DNA from: an uncultured Sulfitobacter sp.
GTDB taxonomy: Bacteria; Pseudomonadota; Alphaproteobacteria; Rhodobacterales; Rhodobacteraceae
Length of the DNA stretch: 64,000 nt
Direction of reading: 5' to 3'
Assembly (NCBI RefSeq): GCF_947500075.1
Contig: NZ_CANMQS010000007.1
Coordinates: 1 to 64,000, forward strand
This document shows positions 43,953 through 52,182 of this stretch, piece after piece. The position numbers were made by a program, and so were the translations under genes. How positions within the stretch are numbered: the stretch's first letter is position 1; each line of letters starts with the position of its first letter. The notes beneath the pieces are model-generated. The model was not told the DNA's origin, ran no database searches, and saw only the letters and a list, made by a program, of their open reading frames with translations.

Positions 43953-43976
43953 GGCAGGCCCCACCGGGGGCCTGCC
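43953..43976 (+). terminator. Intercistronic hairpin after the receptor gene
   Basis: GGCAGGCCCC (43953-43962) pairs perfectly with GGGGCCTGCC (43967-43976) around ACCG. No T-run. It sits between receptor and permease genes, as in three other importers of this window. Confidence 0.7.
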
Positions 43977-44011
43977 GCATTGCGTAACACCATCATTTCT
44001 GGGCATTCCTC

Positions 44012-44677
44012 ATGAGCTTCTTTGAATTTCTGAGCCTTTACTGGCCGCGCCTGATGTCAGGCACGGGAGTAACTGCCGCTCAATTCCTGCTTGGCGCCAT
44101 TCTGACCGTGGGTCTGGCGCTTGTGTTTGGCTTGATGAAAATGTCCCCGAACAGGGCGATCAAGGGATCCGCAGTTGTCTACATCGAGATATTTCGCGGC
44201 ACCTCGCTTCTGGTACAGCTTTACTGGATTTTCTTCGTCCTGCCGCTCTTTGGTATAACGCTTGAGAAATTCACCGCCGGGTGGGTGGCCATCGGCCTGA
44301 ATGCAGGTGCCTATGGCGCAGAGCTTGTGCGGGGCGGCATCATGTCCGTGCCGAAAGGCCAGTGGGAAGCGGCCACGGCCATCAACATGAGCCCGGCCCG
44401 CCGCATGTGGCGTATCATCCTGCCACAAGCCTTGGTGAACATGCTCCCGGCATGGGGCAATCTGATGGTCGAAATCCTCAAAGGGACAGCTCTGGTTTCA
44501 TTGATTTCTGTCACCGACCTGATGTTTCAGGCCAAACAGATCAACGCCAGCACATATCTGTCAGCGCAGATCTTCGGCACTGCCCTAGTCATCTACTATA
44601 TTCTGGCGCGCTTTCTGCTGACCCCTTTCATGCGCTGGCTTGAAGGTTTCATGGCCCGCAAACTGGGAAGGACATAA
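44012..44677 (+). CDS. ehuC: Ehu-like ABC transporter permease C
   Basis: 221 aa, about five helices. The His/Glu-type permease elements V-Y-I-E-I-F-R-G-T-S-L-L-V-Q-L and E-A-A-T-A-I-N-M-S-P-A-R-R-M (about residues 128-141) are present. A-W-G-N-L-M-V-E-I-L-K-G-T-A-L-V-S-L-I follows. The whole pattern resembles EhuC as I remember it. Two bases separate it from the next permease. Confidence 0.8.
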   Translation: MSFFEFLSLYWPRLMSGTGVTAAQFLLGAILTVGLALVFGLMKMSPNRAIKGSAVVYIEIFRGTSLLVQLYWIFFVLPLFGITLEKFTAGWVAIGLNAGAYGAELVRGGIMSVPKGQWEAATAINMSPARRMWRIILPQALVNMLPAWGNLMVEILKGTALVSLISVTDLMFQAKQINASTYLSAQIFGTALVIYYILARFLLTPFMRWLEGFMARKLGRT

Positions 44678-44679
44678 CC

Positions 44680-45381
44680 ATGTTTGACTGGTTGTTCATG
44701 GACGAATGGTTCCCGAAGTTTGACTGGCGCTGGGATTACACCTGGGAAATCCTGCCGCGCCTGATCGAGGCAACAGGCAACACGCTGATCGCGGCCGCTG
44801 CGGGCTATCTCATTGCCCTTGTGCTCGGTCTGGTCTTTGCCCTCGCCCAGCGAAGCCAGAGCCGGGTTCTGACCTTTGTGGTGCGCGAATTCGTTGAATT
44901 TGTCCGCTCCACCCCGCTTTTGCTGCAAATCTTCTTCATCTTCTACGTGGGACCACAGTTCGGCATCACGCTGAGCCCGTGGGTCTCGGGGATGATCGCC
45001 ATCGGTCTGCACTATTCGTGCTATCTGTCCGAGGTTTACCGCGGCGGGCTGGATTCTGTGCCAAAGGGTCAATGGGAAGCGGCAACTGCTTTGAACATGA
45101 CCACCGCGCAGACCTACAAACGCCTGATCATCCCGCAAGCGATCCCGCCCGCCATTCCGGGACTGGGCAACTATCTTGTCGGGATCTTCAAGGACACGCC
45201 CATGCTGTCAGTCATCGGCGTTGCCGAGTTGATCCATACGGCAAATGCCATCGGTTCAGAAACATGGCGCTATCTGGAGGCATACACCATCGTTGGTGTG
45301 ATCTTTCTGGCGCTGTCGCTGCCTGCCGCAGGCCTTATTCGCGCATTTGAAGGTTTCGTGCGCCGCAAACTGGGAATGTAA
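44680..45381 (+). CDS. ehuD: Ehu-like ABC transporter permease D
   Basis: 233 aa. W-R-W-D-Y-T-W-E-I-L-P near the N-terminus, S-T-P-L-L-L-Q-I-F-F, G-L-H-Y-S-C-Y-L-S-E-V-Y-R-G-G and E-A-A-T-A-L-N-M-T-T-A (about residues 136-146) follow the EhuD pattern. It pairs with the preceding permease to form the channel. Three bases separate it from the ATPase gene. Confidence 0.8.
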   Translation: MFDWLFMDEWFPKFDWRWDYTWEILPRLIEATGNTLIAAAAGYLIALVLGLVFALAQRSQSRVLTFVVREFVEFVRSTPLLLQIFFIFYVGPQFGITLSPWVSGMIAIGLHYSCYLSEVYRGGLDSVPKGQWEAATALNMTTAQTYKRLIIPQAIPPAIPGLGNYLVGIFKDTPMLSVIGVAELIHTANAIGSETWRYLEAYTIVGVIFLALSLPAAGLIRAFEGFVRRKLGM

Positions 45382-45384
45382 GAA

Positions 45385-46200
45385 ATGGAAGATTTGTCAG
45401 GTTTCCCCCTCAGGATTGATGGGGAGAACAGTCCAATGGTCAGCTTCAGGAAAGTGCGCAAGGCCTATGGATCACTGGTGGTTCTGGATGACCTTGATCT
45501 GGATGTTGCCGCCGGTGAAATGGTATCGGTGATCGGCCCGTCCGGGTCGGGCAAAACAACCGTTTTGCGGATGTTGATGACGTTGGAACAGATCAACGGC
45601 GGGGTCATCTATGTCGATGGCAAACCGCTCACGCACATGGAGAAGGGCGGCAAGTTGGTGCCCGCAACTGACAAGCATTTACGGGCCCGGCGCAGCGACA
45701 TCGGCATGTGTTTCCAGCATTTCAACCTGTTCCCGCATATGACGGCGATCCAGAATTGCATGGAAGGGCCGGTGCAGGTTCTTGGCCTGTCCAAGGCCGA
45801 GGCGCGCGACCGGGGTGAGGAACTGCTCGAACTGGTGGGCATGGTCGATAAAAAGGACCAACACCCCTCGCGGCTGTCCGGCGGTCAGCAGCAGCGTGTC
45901 GCGATTGCCCGCGCTTTGGCGATGCGCCCCAAAGTGATGTTGTTTGACGAGGTAACCTCGGCGCTTGACCCGGAAGTGATTGGGGAGGTGACCAATGTTA
46001 TTCGCAAACTGGTATCGGAACACAACCTGACCATGTTGATGGTGACACACCAGATGGGTTTCGCCCGCGATATTTCGGATCGGGTTTGCTTTTTCTACGG
46101 TGGCAAGATCGAAGAGCAAGGGCCACCCGCCGAGTTGTTCGGGAACCCGAAACGCGAGCGCACGCAGCAATTCCTGAGCGCGGTCAAAGAAGCCATCTGA
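45385..46200 (+). CDS. ehuA: Ehu-like polar amino-acid-type ABC ATPase
   Basis: 271 aa. Walker A GPSGSGKTT, signature [15 protein letters not shown], Walker B V-M-L-F-D-E-V-T-S-A-L-D and the His switch in M-V-T-H-Q-M-G-F-A are complete, and the last two identify the polar amino-acid group (GlnQ/HisP/EhuA). The start at 45385 leaves a 17-residue lead before MVSFRKVRKAYG; a start at 45436 is an alternative. The racemase-family gene follows 31 bases later. Confidence 0.85.
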   Translation: MEDLSGFPLRIDGENSPMVSFRKVRKAYGSLVVLDDLDLDVAAGEMVSVIGPSGSGKTTVLRMLMTLEQINGGVIYVDGKPLTHMEKGGKLVPATDKHLRARRSDIGMCFQHFNLFPHMTAIQNCMEGPVQVLGLSKAEARDRGEELLELVGMVDKKDQHPSRLSGGQQQRVAIARALAMRPKVMLFDEVTSALDPEVIGEVTNVIRKLVSEHNLTMLMVTHQMGFARDISDRVCFFYGGKIEEQGPPAELFGNPKRERTQQFLSAVKEAI

Positions 46201-46231
46201 TCTTTCATCCCCACTTTCGGAGGGCGTTCGA

Positions 46232-47020
46232 ATGTTCAAAGCCGGTGACGAAGTCACGTCCAAGGTCTGGAACCCTGTTCTGGACAACGGGCGCCATGAT
46301 CGCGCGCAGCTTGGGTTCATCCTGATGTCGACCGATTTGGCGAGCGAGCAGGACTTCTTTGACATGGCCCCGCCGGGGGTTGGTATTCACATCACCCGGC
46401 TCAAGACCGAAGACTACACCACCCGTGAAACGCTTGCCCGGCACATTGAACACATGGCCGACGCCGCATCGCGGTTGCAGCCGGACATGAAACCCGAAGT
46501 GGTCAGCTATGGCTGTACAAGCGGGTCCATCGTCAACGGCGAAGAGGCTGTGTTTGAAGCCATCCAAGAGGGCGCGCCATGGGCAAGGCCGATGTGCATT
46601 GTGACAGGCGTGGTTGATGCCTTGCGGGCCGTGGGTGCGCAAAGGCTGGTGGTGGGCACGCCCTATCTCGATGAGATCAACACAGCCGAGGCAGAATTCC
46701 TTGTTCAGAAGGGTTTCGAGATCCTCGATATTCAGGGCCTCAATCTGGAAACGGGGATTGAGTTCGGGCAAGTTACCCCTGCCTTTTGGAAAGAGTTTGC
46801 CATCCAGATCGATCAGCCCGATGCCGACGCGGTCTTTTTGTCCTGCGGTGGCATCCGCGCGCTGGAAGTGGCGGATGAGATTGAACAGATCATCGGTAAG
46901 CCCGTGATCACCTCCAATCAGGCACAATTCTGGAGCTGCCTGCGGCGGGCGGGCATTGCCGACAAGCTCACAGGCTTTGGCCAGTTGTTTGATCAGCCCG
47001 GCACAGATCTATTACCTTAG
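46232..47020 (+). CDS. Asp/Glu-racemase superfamily protein (EutA/maleate isomerase type), copy 2
   Basis: 262 aa. Catalytic cysteines in Y-G-C-T-S-G-S (residues about 90-96) and L-S-C-G-G-I-R-A-L (about 205-213). Similar in kind to the copy at 38.6 kb but clearly divergent. GGAGGGCG precedes the ATG. Closest by context to EutA of ectoine-utilisation operons, which also accompany Ehu transporters. The tail overlaps the convergent cupin gene by four bases. Confidence 0.82.
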   Translation: MFKAGDEVTSKVWNPVLDNGRHDRAQLGFILMSTDLASEQDFFDMAPPGVGIHITRLKTEDYTTRETLARHIEHMADAASRLQPDMKPEVVSYGCTSGSIVNGEEAVFEAIQEGAPWARPMCIVTGVVDALRAVGAQRLVVGTPYLDEINTAEAEFLVQKGFEILDIQGLNLETGIEFGQVTPAFWKEFAIQIDQPDADAVFLSCGGIRALEVADEIEQIIGKPVITSNQAQFWSCLRRAGIADKLTGFGQLFDQPGTDLLP

Positions 47021-47388
47021 TACCCTTCTGCCTTGTGGCCGAAGAAAACCTTGGTGATGTCTTCGCTGACGTCCCAGGTCACCCTTTGGCCATCCCGAAC
47101 AAACAGAGTGTCGCCCGGTCCAAGGTCGATGGCGTCCCCGGTGTCATGCTGGATCAGTCGGCACTTTCCAGACAGGACAGTAAACAGTTCGTCGCCCTGT
47201 TCGGTGCAGGTGAGCGCGCCCTTTGTGCAATGCCAAATGCCATAGCGCGTCGTGTGCCCCGGACCGCCTGCATCAATGCGGCCATAGGTCTTTGGCGTGC
47301 CTTTCGCGATTACGTAATCGCTTTCCGGCGCGTCAAAGGACCAGAAGTCCAGCGGCCCGACATCGTCTCCGGGTTTGTACTTTGACAT
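47017..47388 (-). CDS. Small cupin-domain protein (DUF861-like)
   Basis: 123 aa single-domain beta-barrel. The centre reads T-R-Y-G-I-W-H-C-T-K-G, then E-L-F-T-V-L-S-G-K-C-R and L-G-P-G-D-T-L-F-V, the two cupin motifs, with W-D-V-S-E-D-I-T-K-V-F near the end, as in the DUF861/cupin_3 group. The usual three-His metal site is not complete, so a catalytic role is uncertain. Convergent overlap with the racemase-family gene and 42 bases from the lyase gene, on the lyase strand. Confidence 0.78.
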   Translation of the reverse strand: MSKYKPGDDVGPLDFWSFDAPESDYVIAKGTPKTYGRIDAGGPGHTTRYGIWHCTKGALTCTEQGDELFTVLSGKCRLIQHDTGDAIDLGPGDTLFVRDGQRVTWDVSEDITKVFFGHKAEGY

Positions 47389-47430
47389 GTCTGTGCCTCC
47401 GCATCTTCGTGCAGGTCTGTCCTCACACCA

Positions 47431-48627
47431 TCAGGCGGCCTCGTTACCCTGCATGATCATGTCGAATATGGCCTGATCCGTCACACCTTCGGACCCGATC
47501 AACAGAACCCGCGACGTGGAAGTAAGACCAAGCTTGTCAGCAAGGGACGTATCCCCCATCGCCGTGATCAAGGCAGCGAGACCCGCAACAGCGCTCTCCC
47601 CCGCTTCGATTGCCGTATCACTGCCAATTGGGTTGGCCAGCAACCGGACGGTCGGGGCAACCAATGCTTCCGGGATCGTCAGGTAGTCGGTGGCTTCCTC
47701 AGCAAGGATTTCCCAAGCAAGGCCCGAGGGTTCGCCGCAGGACAATCCAGCCATCAGGGTTTCTTCGGCAATGTCGACCTTTGTTGCCGCACCGGTCTTT
47801 GAGCTTTCGAACAGGCATGCGGCAAGTTCAGGCTCGACAATGATCGCGCGGGGGGAGGCATCGCCCCAATACTGCCGCAGCGCTGCAATCACCCCGGCGG
47901 CCAACCCGCCGACGCCGCCTTGCAGGAACACATGTGTCGGCGCCTGATCAAGTGCGTCGGAGATTTCCTGAACCATGACGCCGTAGCCGCTCATCACATC
48001 GCAGGGCGGCAGTGAATAACCGGGCCAGGAGGTATCAGAAACCACGAACCAGCCGTTTTTCTCAGCTTCTGTCTTGGAGACCACGACGGATTCGTCGTAA
48101 TCCCCGTCAATCCGCACAACTTCGGCGCCCAGATCACGCATGGCCTTGGCACGGCCTTCGCTGACTTCGGCATGGATATAGATGCGGCAGGGCACGCCAA
48201 AACGTTTGCACCCCCAGGCAAGCGACCGTCCGTGATTGCCATCGGTTGCGGACACAAGCGTGATCGCCGCGCAGGCATCGGCGTAGACCCCGTTACGGAT
48301 GTCGGCAAGGGACACATCCTTGCCCAGGCGTTTGGAAATCTCGCGCTGCAGCACCCGAAGGGCGGCATAGGATCCACCCAATGCCTTGAAGCTGCCAAGC
48401 CCAAACCGTGGGCCTTCGTCCTTATAGAGGATCTCACCTACGCCGATCTGGCTGGCGATTGCAGAAAGGGAGACAAGCGGCGTCGGCGCATAGCCGTCCC
48501 ATGCCGTGATTTCCTGCTGTGCGGTCGCAAAACTCTCGGCTGTCAGGACACGATGCGCGGCATCTCCCTCAGTTCGTTTTGCAGCGACGTGCCGGATGTG
48601 CGCGTTGGGGAGGAGAGTGTTCATCAT
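47431..48627 (-). CDS. Diaminopropionate ammonia-lyase-like PLP enzyme
   Basis: 398 aa fold-type-II PLP enzyme that would convert 2,3-diaminopropionate to pyruvate and ammonia. Landmarks: G-Y-A-P-T-P-L near residue 44, Y-K-D-E-G-P-R-F-G-L-G-S-F-K-A-L-G-G with the PLP lysine in G-S-F-K, the S-A-T-D-G-N-H-G-R loop and the phosphate-binding Q-G-G-V-G-G-L-A-A-G. The R-F-G-L-G-S-F-K-A-L form is specific to this group (DpaL/YgeX) rather than to threonine dehydratase. The start at 48627 overlaps the M20 stop (ATGA), so translation is coupled. Confidence 0.85.
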   Translation of the reverse strand: MMNTLLPNAHIRHVAAKRTEGDAAHRVLTAESFATAQQEITAWDGYAPTPLVSLSAIASQIGVGEILYKDEGPRFGLGSFKALGGSYAALRVLQREISKRLGKDVSLADIRNGVYADACAAITLVSATDGNHGRSLAWGCKRFGVPCRIYIHAEVSEGRAKAMRDLGAEVVRIDGDYDESVVVSKTEAEKNGWFVVSDTSWPGYSLPPCDVMSGYGVMVQEISDALDQAPTHVFLQGGVGGLAAGVIAALRQYWGDASPRAIIVEPELAACLFESSKTGAATKVDIAEETLMAGLSCGEPSGLAWEILAEEATDYLTIPEALVAPTVRLLANPIGSDTAIEAGESAVAGLAALITAMGDTSLADKLGLTSTSRVLLIGSEGVTDQAIFDMIMQGNEAA

Positions 48628-49772
48628 GTGGTCTTTCGTTTTGGCAGGCGGTCTTTCACAAGCTGCGCCCAAAAGGCGGCACCAAGGGGAAGAAGCGCGT
48701 CGTTGAAATCATAGTCAGCGGCATGCAGCGGTTGGCTGAACGGGGGTTCGGTGCCATTTCCAAGAAGCAGGAAACACCCCGGAACCGCCGCGCAGAAATG
48801 GGCGAAGTCTTCGGAGAAGCTCATCGGGGGACGGTTGCCGGTCGCCGCGAGGCCCGCGCTTCTTGCGGCCTGAACCACGGCGTCGGTCGGTCCGGGGGCA
48901 TTGATGGTTTCGATAAACTCCGTCTTGAACGTCGTCCTGGCGCGTACACCGTGCGCGGCCGCAATGCCATCGACGATTTGACGCATGAAGCCTTCGACGT
49001 CCGCCCTGTCCTGTGGCAGCCGTGCCCGAACGTCGCCTTTCAGGATCGCTGTGCCCGGCAGGACGTTCCGCTGCCCATCTGTCAGAAACTCCGTCACGGA
49101 CACAACCGCCCCGGCACCGGGGGCCAGCTTCCGCGAGACGATGGTCTGCAACGCCAGCACCACTTCCGCGCCGACCGTGATCGCATCAACACCGACCTGC
49201 GGCATGGAGGCATGGCCGCCCTGCCCTGTGATCTCGATCTCGAACAGGCTCTCACTCGCGCAGATTTGACCTGCGCGGGTAGACACTTCGCCCACTGGCG
49301 CACCGGGCAGGTTGTGGATGGCATAGACTTCGTCCAGTGGAAACTGTTCCAGAAGGCCGTCGTTGATCATCGCCTGCGCGCCCAGCCCATGTTCTTCGTT
49401 GGGCTGGAAGACAAAGACGACCTTGCCGTCAAAGTCAGGATCATTGGTCAGGAGTTCCGCCGCCCCCAAGAGCATCGTCATATGTCCGTCGTGGCCACAG
49501 GCATGCATCACGCCGGCGTTCTGCGAAACATAATCGTGGGTGCTGATCTCCTGAAGGGGCAGCGCATCCATATCGGCGCGCAGGCCGATGGTGCGATTGC
49601 CACCGCCGGACCGCAGAACGCCGACAACGCCGACGCCTTCATGCACTTCCACGCCAAGCGCGCGCAGGTGGTGCGCCACCTTGGCTTTGGTGCGTACTTC
49701 GTCAAATCCAACCTCCGGATCACGGTGAAAGGACCGGCGCAGGTCGGTCAAACCGCTCTGAAAAGAATCCAT
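48624..49772 (-). CDS. M20-family amidohydrolase (hippurate-hydrolase-like)
   Basis: 382 aa zinc/manganese hydrolase of N-acyl amino acids. Metal and catalytic residues: A-D-M-D-A-L-P, H-A-C-G-H-D-G-H, Q-P-N-E-E-H and S-F-S-E-D-F-A. The dimerisation domain lies near residues 175-285. It closely precedes the diaminopropionate-lyase-like gene, suggesting that it frees a diamino acid from an N-acyl form that the lyase then deaminates. The pairing of an M20 hydrolase with DpaL recalls E. coli ygeY/ygeX. Confidence 0.88.
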   Translation of the reverse strand: MDSFQSGLTDLRRSFHRDPEVGFDEVRTKAKVAHHLRALGVEVHEGVGVVGVLRSGGGNRTIGLRADMDALPLQEISTHDYVSQNAGVMHACGHDGHMTMLLGAAELLTNDPDFDGKVVFVFQPNEEHGLGAQAMINDGLLEQFPLDEVYAIHNLPGAPVGEVSTRAGQICASESLFEIEITGQGGHASMPQVGVDAITVGAEVVLALQTIVSRKLAPGAGAVVSVTEFLTDGQRNVLPGTAILKGDVRARLPQDRADVEGFMRQIVDGIAAAHGVRARTTFKTEFIETINAPGPTDAVVQAARSAGLAATGNRPPMSFSEDFAHFCAAVPGCFLLLGNGTEPPFSQPLHAADYDFNDALLPLGAAFWAQLVKDRLPKRKTT

Positions 49773-50138
49773 CTTAGTCTCTTGTATGATTTCCGTATGA
49801 CATTAGGCCGAATGAGCAGGATTTATCATCAAAAGATCGCGGATCGGCGATGAAATCCTTCGCGTTTCTTCATCTTCTCGACGCTTTCCATAAGTTGCAA
49901 TGCCGTTCTGTCCATTTCCGCTCTCTGCGTTGATCTGAGGCGGTGAATATGCGGTGCCGGAGAGGAAAAACTCAAGGGATACTGCCGCCTTGGATCACTA
50001 GATCCTACGATGCGCGAAACCCCCGATTTCCGCCCGATCGCAATCAATTTCGTCGCGCCCCGTCAGCAGATTGCGCTTTTTCCTCTTGAATCGCAGGTAC
50101 CCTGACGAGGGTTATGCCAACGAAACAGGGGAAACGAG
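49773..50138. other. 366-base divergent promoter region
   Basis: Lies between the M20 hydrolase (minus) and the PLP enzyme (plus). No coding frame here is supported (the longest, 49829-50047 minus, has no ribosome site). No convincing operator seen. Confidence 0.5.
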
Positions 50139-51611
50139 ATGATTCCAGGGCTGGAAACCACGATCACGCACCAGGAAAGCTATGATCGCAACGTGGAGAG
50201 CTTGCACAGCCTTGGGGTTGTGCTGCCACGGATATCCGACCTGGCGGATCCCGCTGAAAAACTTGCTGGGAAAATGGTTGAAATCGCTGATGCGGCTCCC
50301 GATTCACCAGATGCACGCAACCTCTTCCGTGTGCACTGGCATAATGGGGCTGACCGCCGCAGCCTGGTGCCGGTGCCAGAGCATATCGTCCTCCCCGACG
50401 CTCTGACAGGTGTGAAAGCAAAGATTGTTGTTGCCTTGGGTAATCGGTTTCCGATGATCAACACGCATAAGGTTCTCGCGGCCTATGGCTGCCTGATCCC
50501 GCGTCTGATGTCGGGTGCTTTTGACGCCACCCGGCACCGGGCTGTCTGGCCTTCGACAGGCAACTACTGCCGCGGTGGTGTCGCCATTGCGACGGTGCTG
50601 GGCTGCCGGTCAGTCGCTGTTCTGCCCGAAGGGATGAGCCAGGAGCGGTTTGACTGGCTGAACCGCTGGCTGGCCGACCCAAATGACATTTACCGCACAC
50701 CCGGCACCGAAAGTAATGTCAAAGAGATTTACGACGCCTGTCACACGCTGGAAAAAGATCCCGAGAACCTGATCCTCAACCAATTTGGCGAATACGGGAA
50801 TTATGTCATTCACCGCGCCGTGACGGGACCGGCCTTGCAGCGCGTTTTCAGTCACGTGAATGCGGATGGTACGAAAACCGCGCGTGCCTTTGTTGCTGCA
50901 ACGGGCTCTGCCGGAACACTGGCGGCAGGGGATCATCTGAAACAGGCGCTCGGCACTCAAACGGGTGTGATCGAGGCGCTGGAATGCCCAACGTTGCTGT
51001 ATAACGGATATGGGGAGCACAACATCCAGGGCATCGGAGACAAACATGTGCCCCTGATCCACAATGTGATGGGGACTGATTTTGTCATCGGCGTGTCTGA
51101 TGCCAGTTGCGACGGGCTGAACCTTGTCTTCAATACCTCAGCAGGCCGCGCCTTTCTATCGCAGCATCGGGGCCTGGCCCAGGAACAGATTGCGCAGCTG
51201 GGTGATCTTGGCCTGTCGTCCATTGCCAACATCATCGGGGCGATTAAATATGCCAAGTTCAATGATCTTGGCGCGGACGATGTGGTGCTGACTGTCGCGA
51301 CAGATGGCGCGGACATGTATCACACCGAACTGACCATTGCCGAGGATCGGCGCTTTGACGGTCGCTTTGGCGAGGTGCAGGCAGCCGAGGCCTTTGGCCA
51401 GCACATGCTGGGCACCGGCATTGACCATACGCAGGAACTGGGCCGGTTCGACCGCGAGCGCATCTTCAACCTTGCCTACTACACCTGGGTCGAACAGCAA
51501 GGCACGTCGCTGGAGGCATTCGACCGCCGCCGCGATGCCTCGTTCTGGGATGGGTTGATGGATCTGGTGCCGGTTTGGGACGGTATGATTGACCGGTTCA
51601 ACGCCGCGTAA
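50139..51611 (+). CDS. Fold-type-II PLP-dependent enzyme of unassigned reaction
   Basis: 490 aa, longer than cysteine synthase or threonine dehydratase (about 320-400). The S-T-G-N-Y-C-R-G-G loop stands where the family has S-S-G-N-H-x-x-G. The PLP lysine is probably in M-I-N-T-H-K, 27 residues before that loop, replacing the usual S-F-K or S-V-K. The T-G-S-A-G-T-L-A-A-G phosphate loop follows near residue 255. GGGGAAACGAG precedes the ATG. Related proteins are usually annotated only as PLP-dependent beta-type subunits. Function could be a beta-elimination or cleavage of an amino acid from the neighbouring pathway. Confidence 0.75.
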   Translation: MIPGLETTITHQESYDRNVESLHSLGVVLPRISDLADPAEKLAGKMVEIADAAPDSPDARNLFRVHWHNGADRRSLVPVPEHIVLPDALTGVKAKIVVALGNRFPMINTHKVLAAYGCLIPRLMSGAFDATRHRAVWPSTGNYCRGGVAIATVLGCRSVAVLPEGMSQERFDWLNRWLADPNDIYRTPGTESNVKEIYDACHTLEKDPENLILNQFGEYGNYVIHRAVTGPALQRVFSHVNADGTKTARAFVAATGSAGTLAAGDHLKQALGTQTGVIEALECPTLLYNGYGEHNIQGIGDKHVPLIHNVMGTDFVIGVSDASCDGLNLVFNTSAGRAFLSQHRGLAQEQIAQLGDLGLSSIANIIGAIKYAKFNDLGADDVVLTVATDGADMYHTELTIAEDRRFDGRFGEVQAAEAFGQHMLGTGIDHTQELGRFDRERIFNLAYYTWVEQQGTSLEAFDRRRDASFWDGLMDLVPVWDGMIDRFNAA

Positions 51612-51627
51612 AACTTCGGTCGAAGAC

Positions 51628-51780
51628 ATGCCCCTGACGGCCGCGCATTGGGGCGTCTACCGGACAGAGATCAAAGATGGCAAGCTCTGCGCTCTCCATC
51701 CGTTTGAGCGAGATCCCAACCGCTCTCCAATCGCGAATGGCTATATTGGCGTGTTGGATGACGACTTGCGGATTAATGCG
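51628..51780 (+). pseudogene. N-terminal fragment of a BisC/TorZ-type molybdopterin oxidoreductase
   Basis: About 50 codons from ATG 51628 read MPLTAAHWGVYRTEIKDGKL, then L-H-P-F-E-R-D-P-N-R-S-P-I-A. This is the N-terminus of the biotin/DMSO-sulfoxide-reductase group (T-x-x-H-W-G-x-Y). The translation then departs from the family after D-L-R-I-N-A and stops at 51810. The rest of the roughly 750-residue enzyme is absent. Confidence 0.65.
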
Positions 51781-52182
51781 CAAAGGGGCCCACCGCACAC
51801 AGCTGCTTGATTTGTATCGAGAAGTTCCTGGGTCAAACAGAGCAACCTGAAGCCTATTGAGCAGGTTCAACGTTGCGGTCTTTTGTCCGCGAGCGACCGA
51901 CCTGGACGTTTTTTCTGCGAGCCTCACTCGCCATGGCAACGGGGTTCGAACGAAAAAACGTTTGCTGAGAAAGTACTTTCCAAAAGGAACGGGTGTATCG
52001 ATACATCGTCAGGCAAAGCTGAGTGCGGTCGCGCCGGCAAAACGTTTTGACGCATGTGTTGCGTCCAACCGCTGAAACCACCGACCAGCTTGCAATTCTT
52101 CTGTGCTGCGGCAAATGTCGAGTATCCTTCTAGCAACCCCAATTCTGGCATTCGCTTCGAAGCTACACTCATGAGGATCGCC
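51781..52182. other. Region upstream of the multicopper oxidase, no supported gene
   Basis: About 400 bases between the molybdoenzyme fragment and the oxidase start. Frames here lack motifs and ribosome sites. It should contain the oxidase promoter. I see no clear copper-response element. Confidence 0.45.

Noticed and set aside
42385..49772. Complete ectoine-degradation operon.
   Set aside because: The Ehu-like importer, Lrp regulator and EutA-type gene fit, but the deacetylase, transaminase and dehydrogenase are not seen, and the lyase belongs to the diaminopropionate group rather than EutB.
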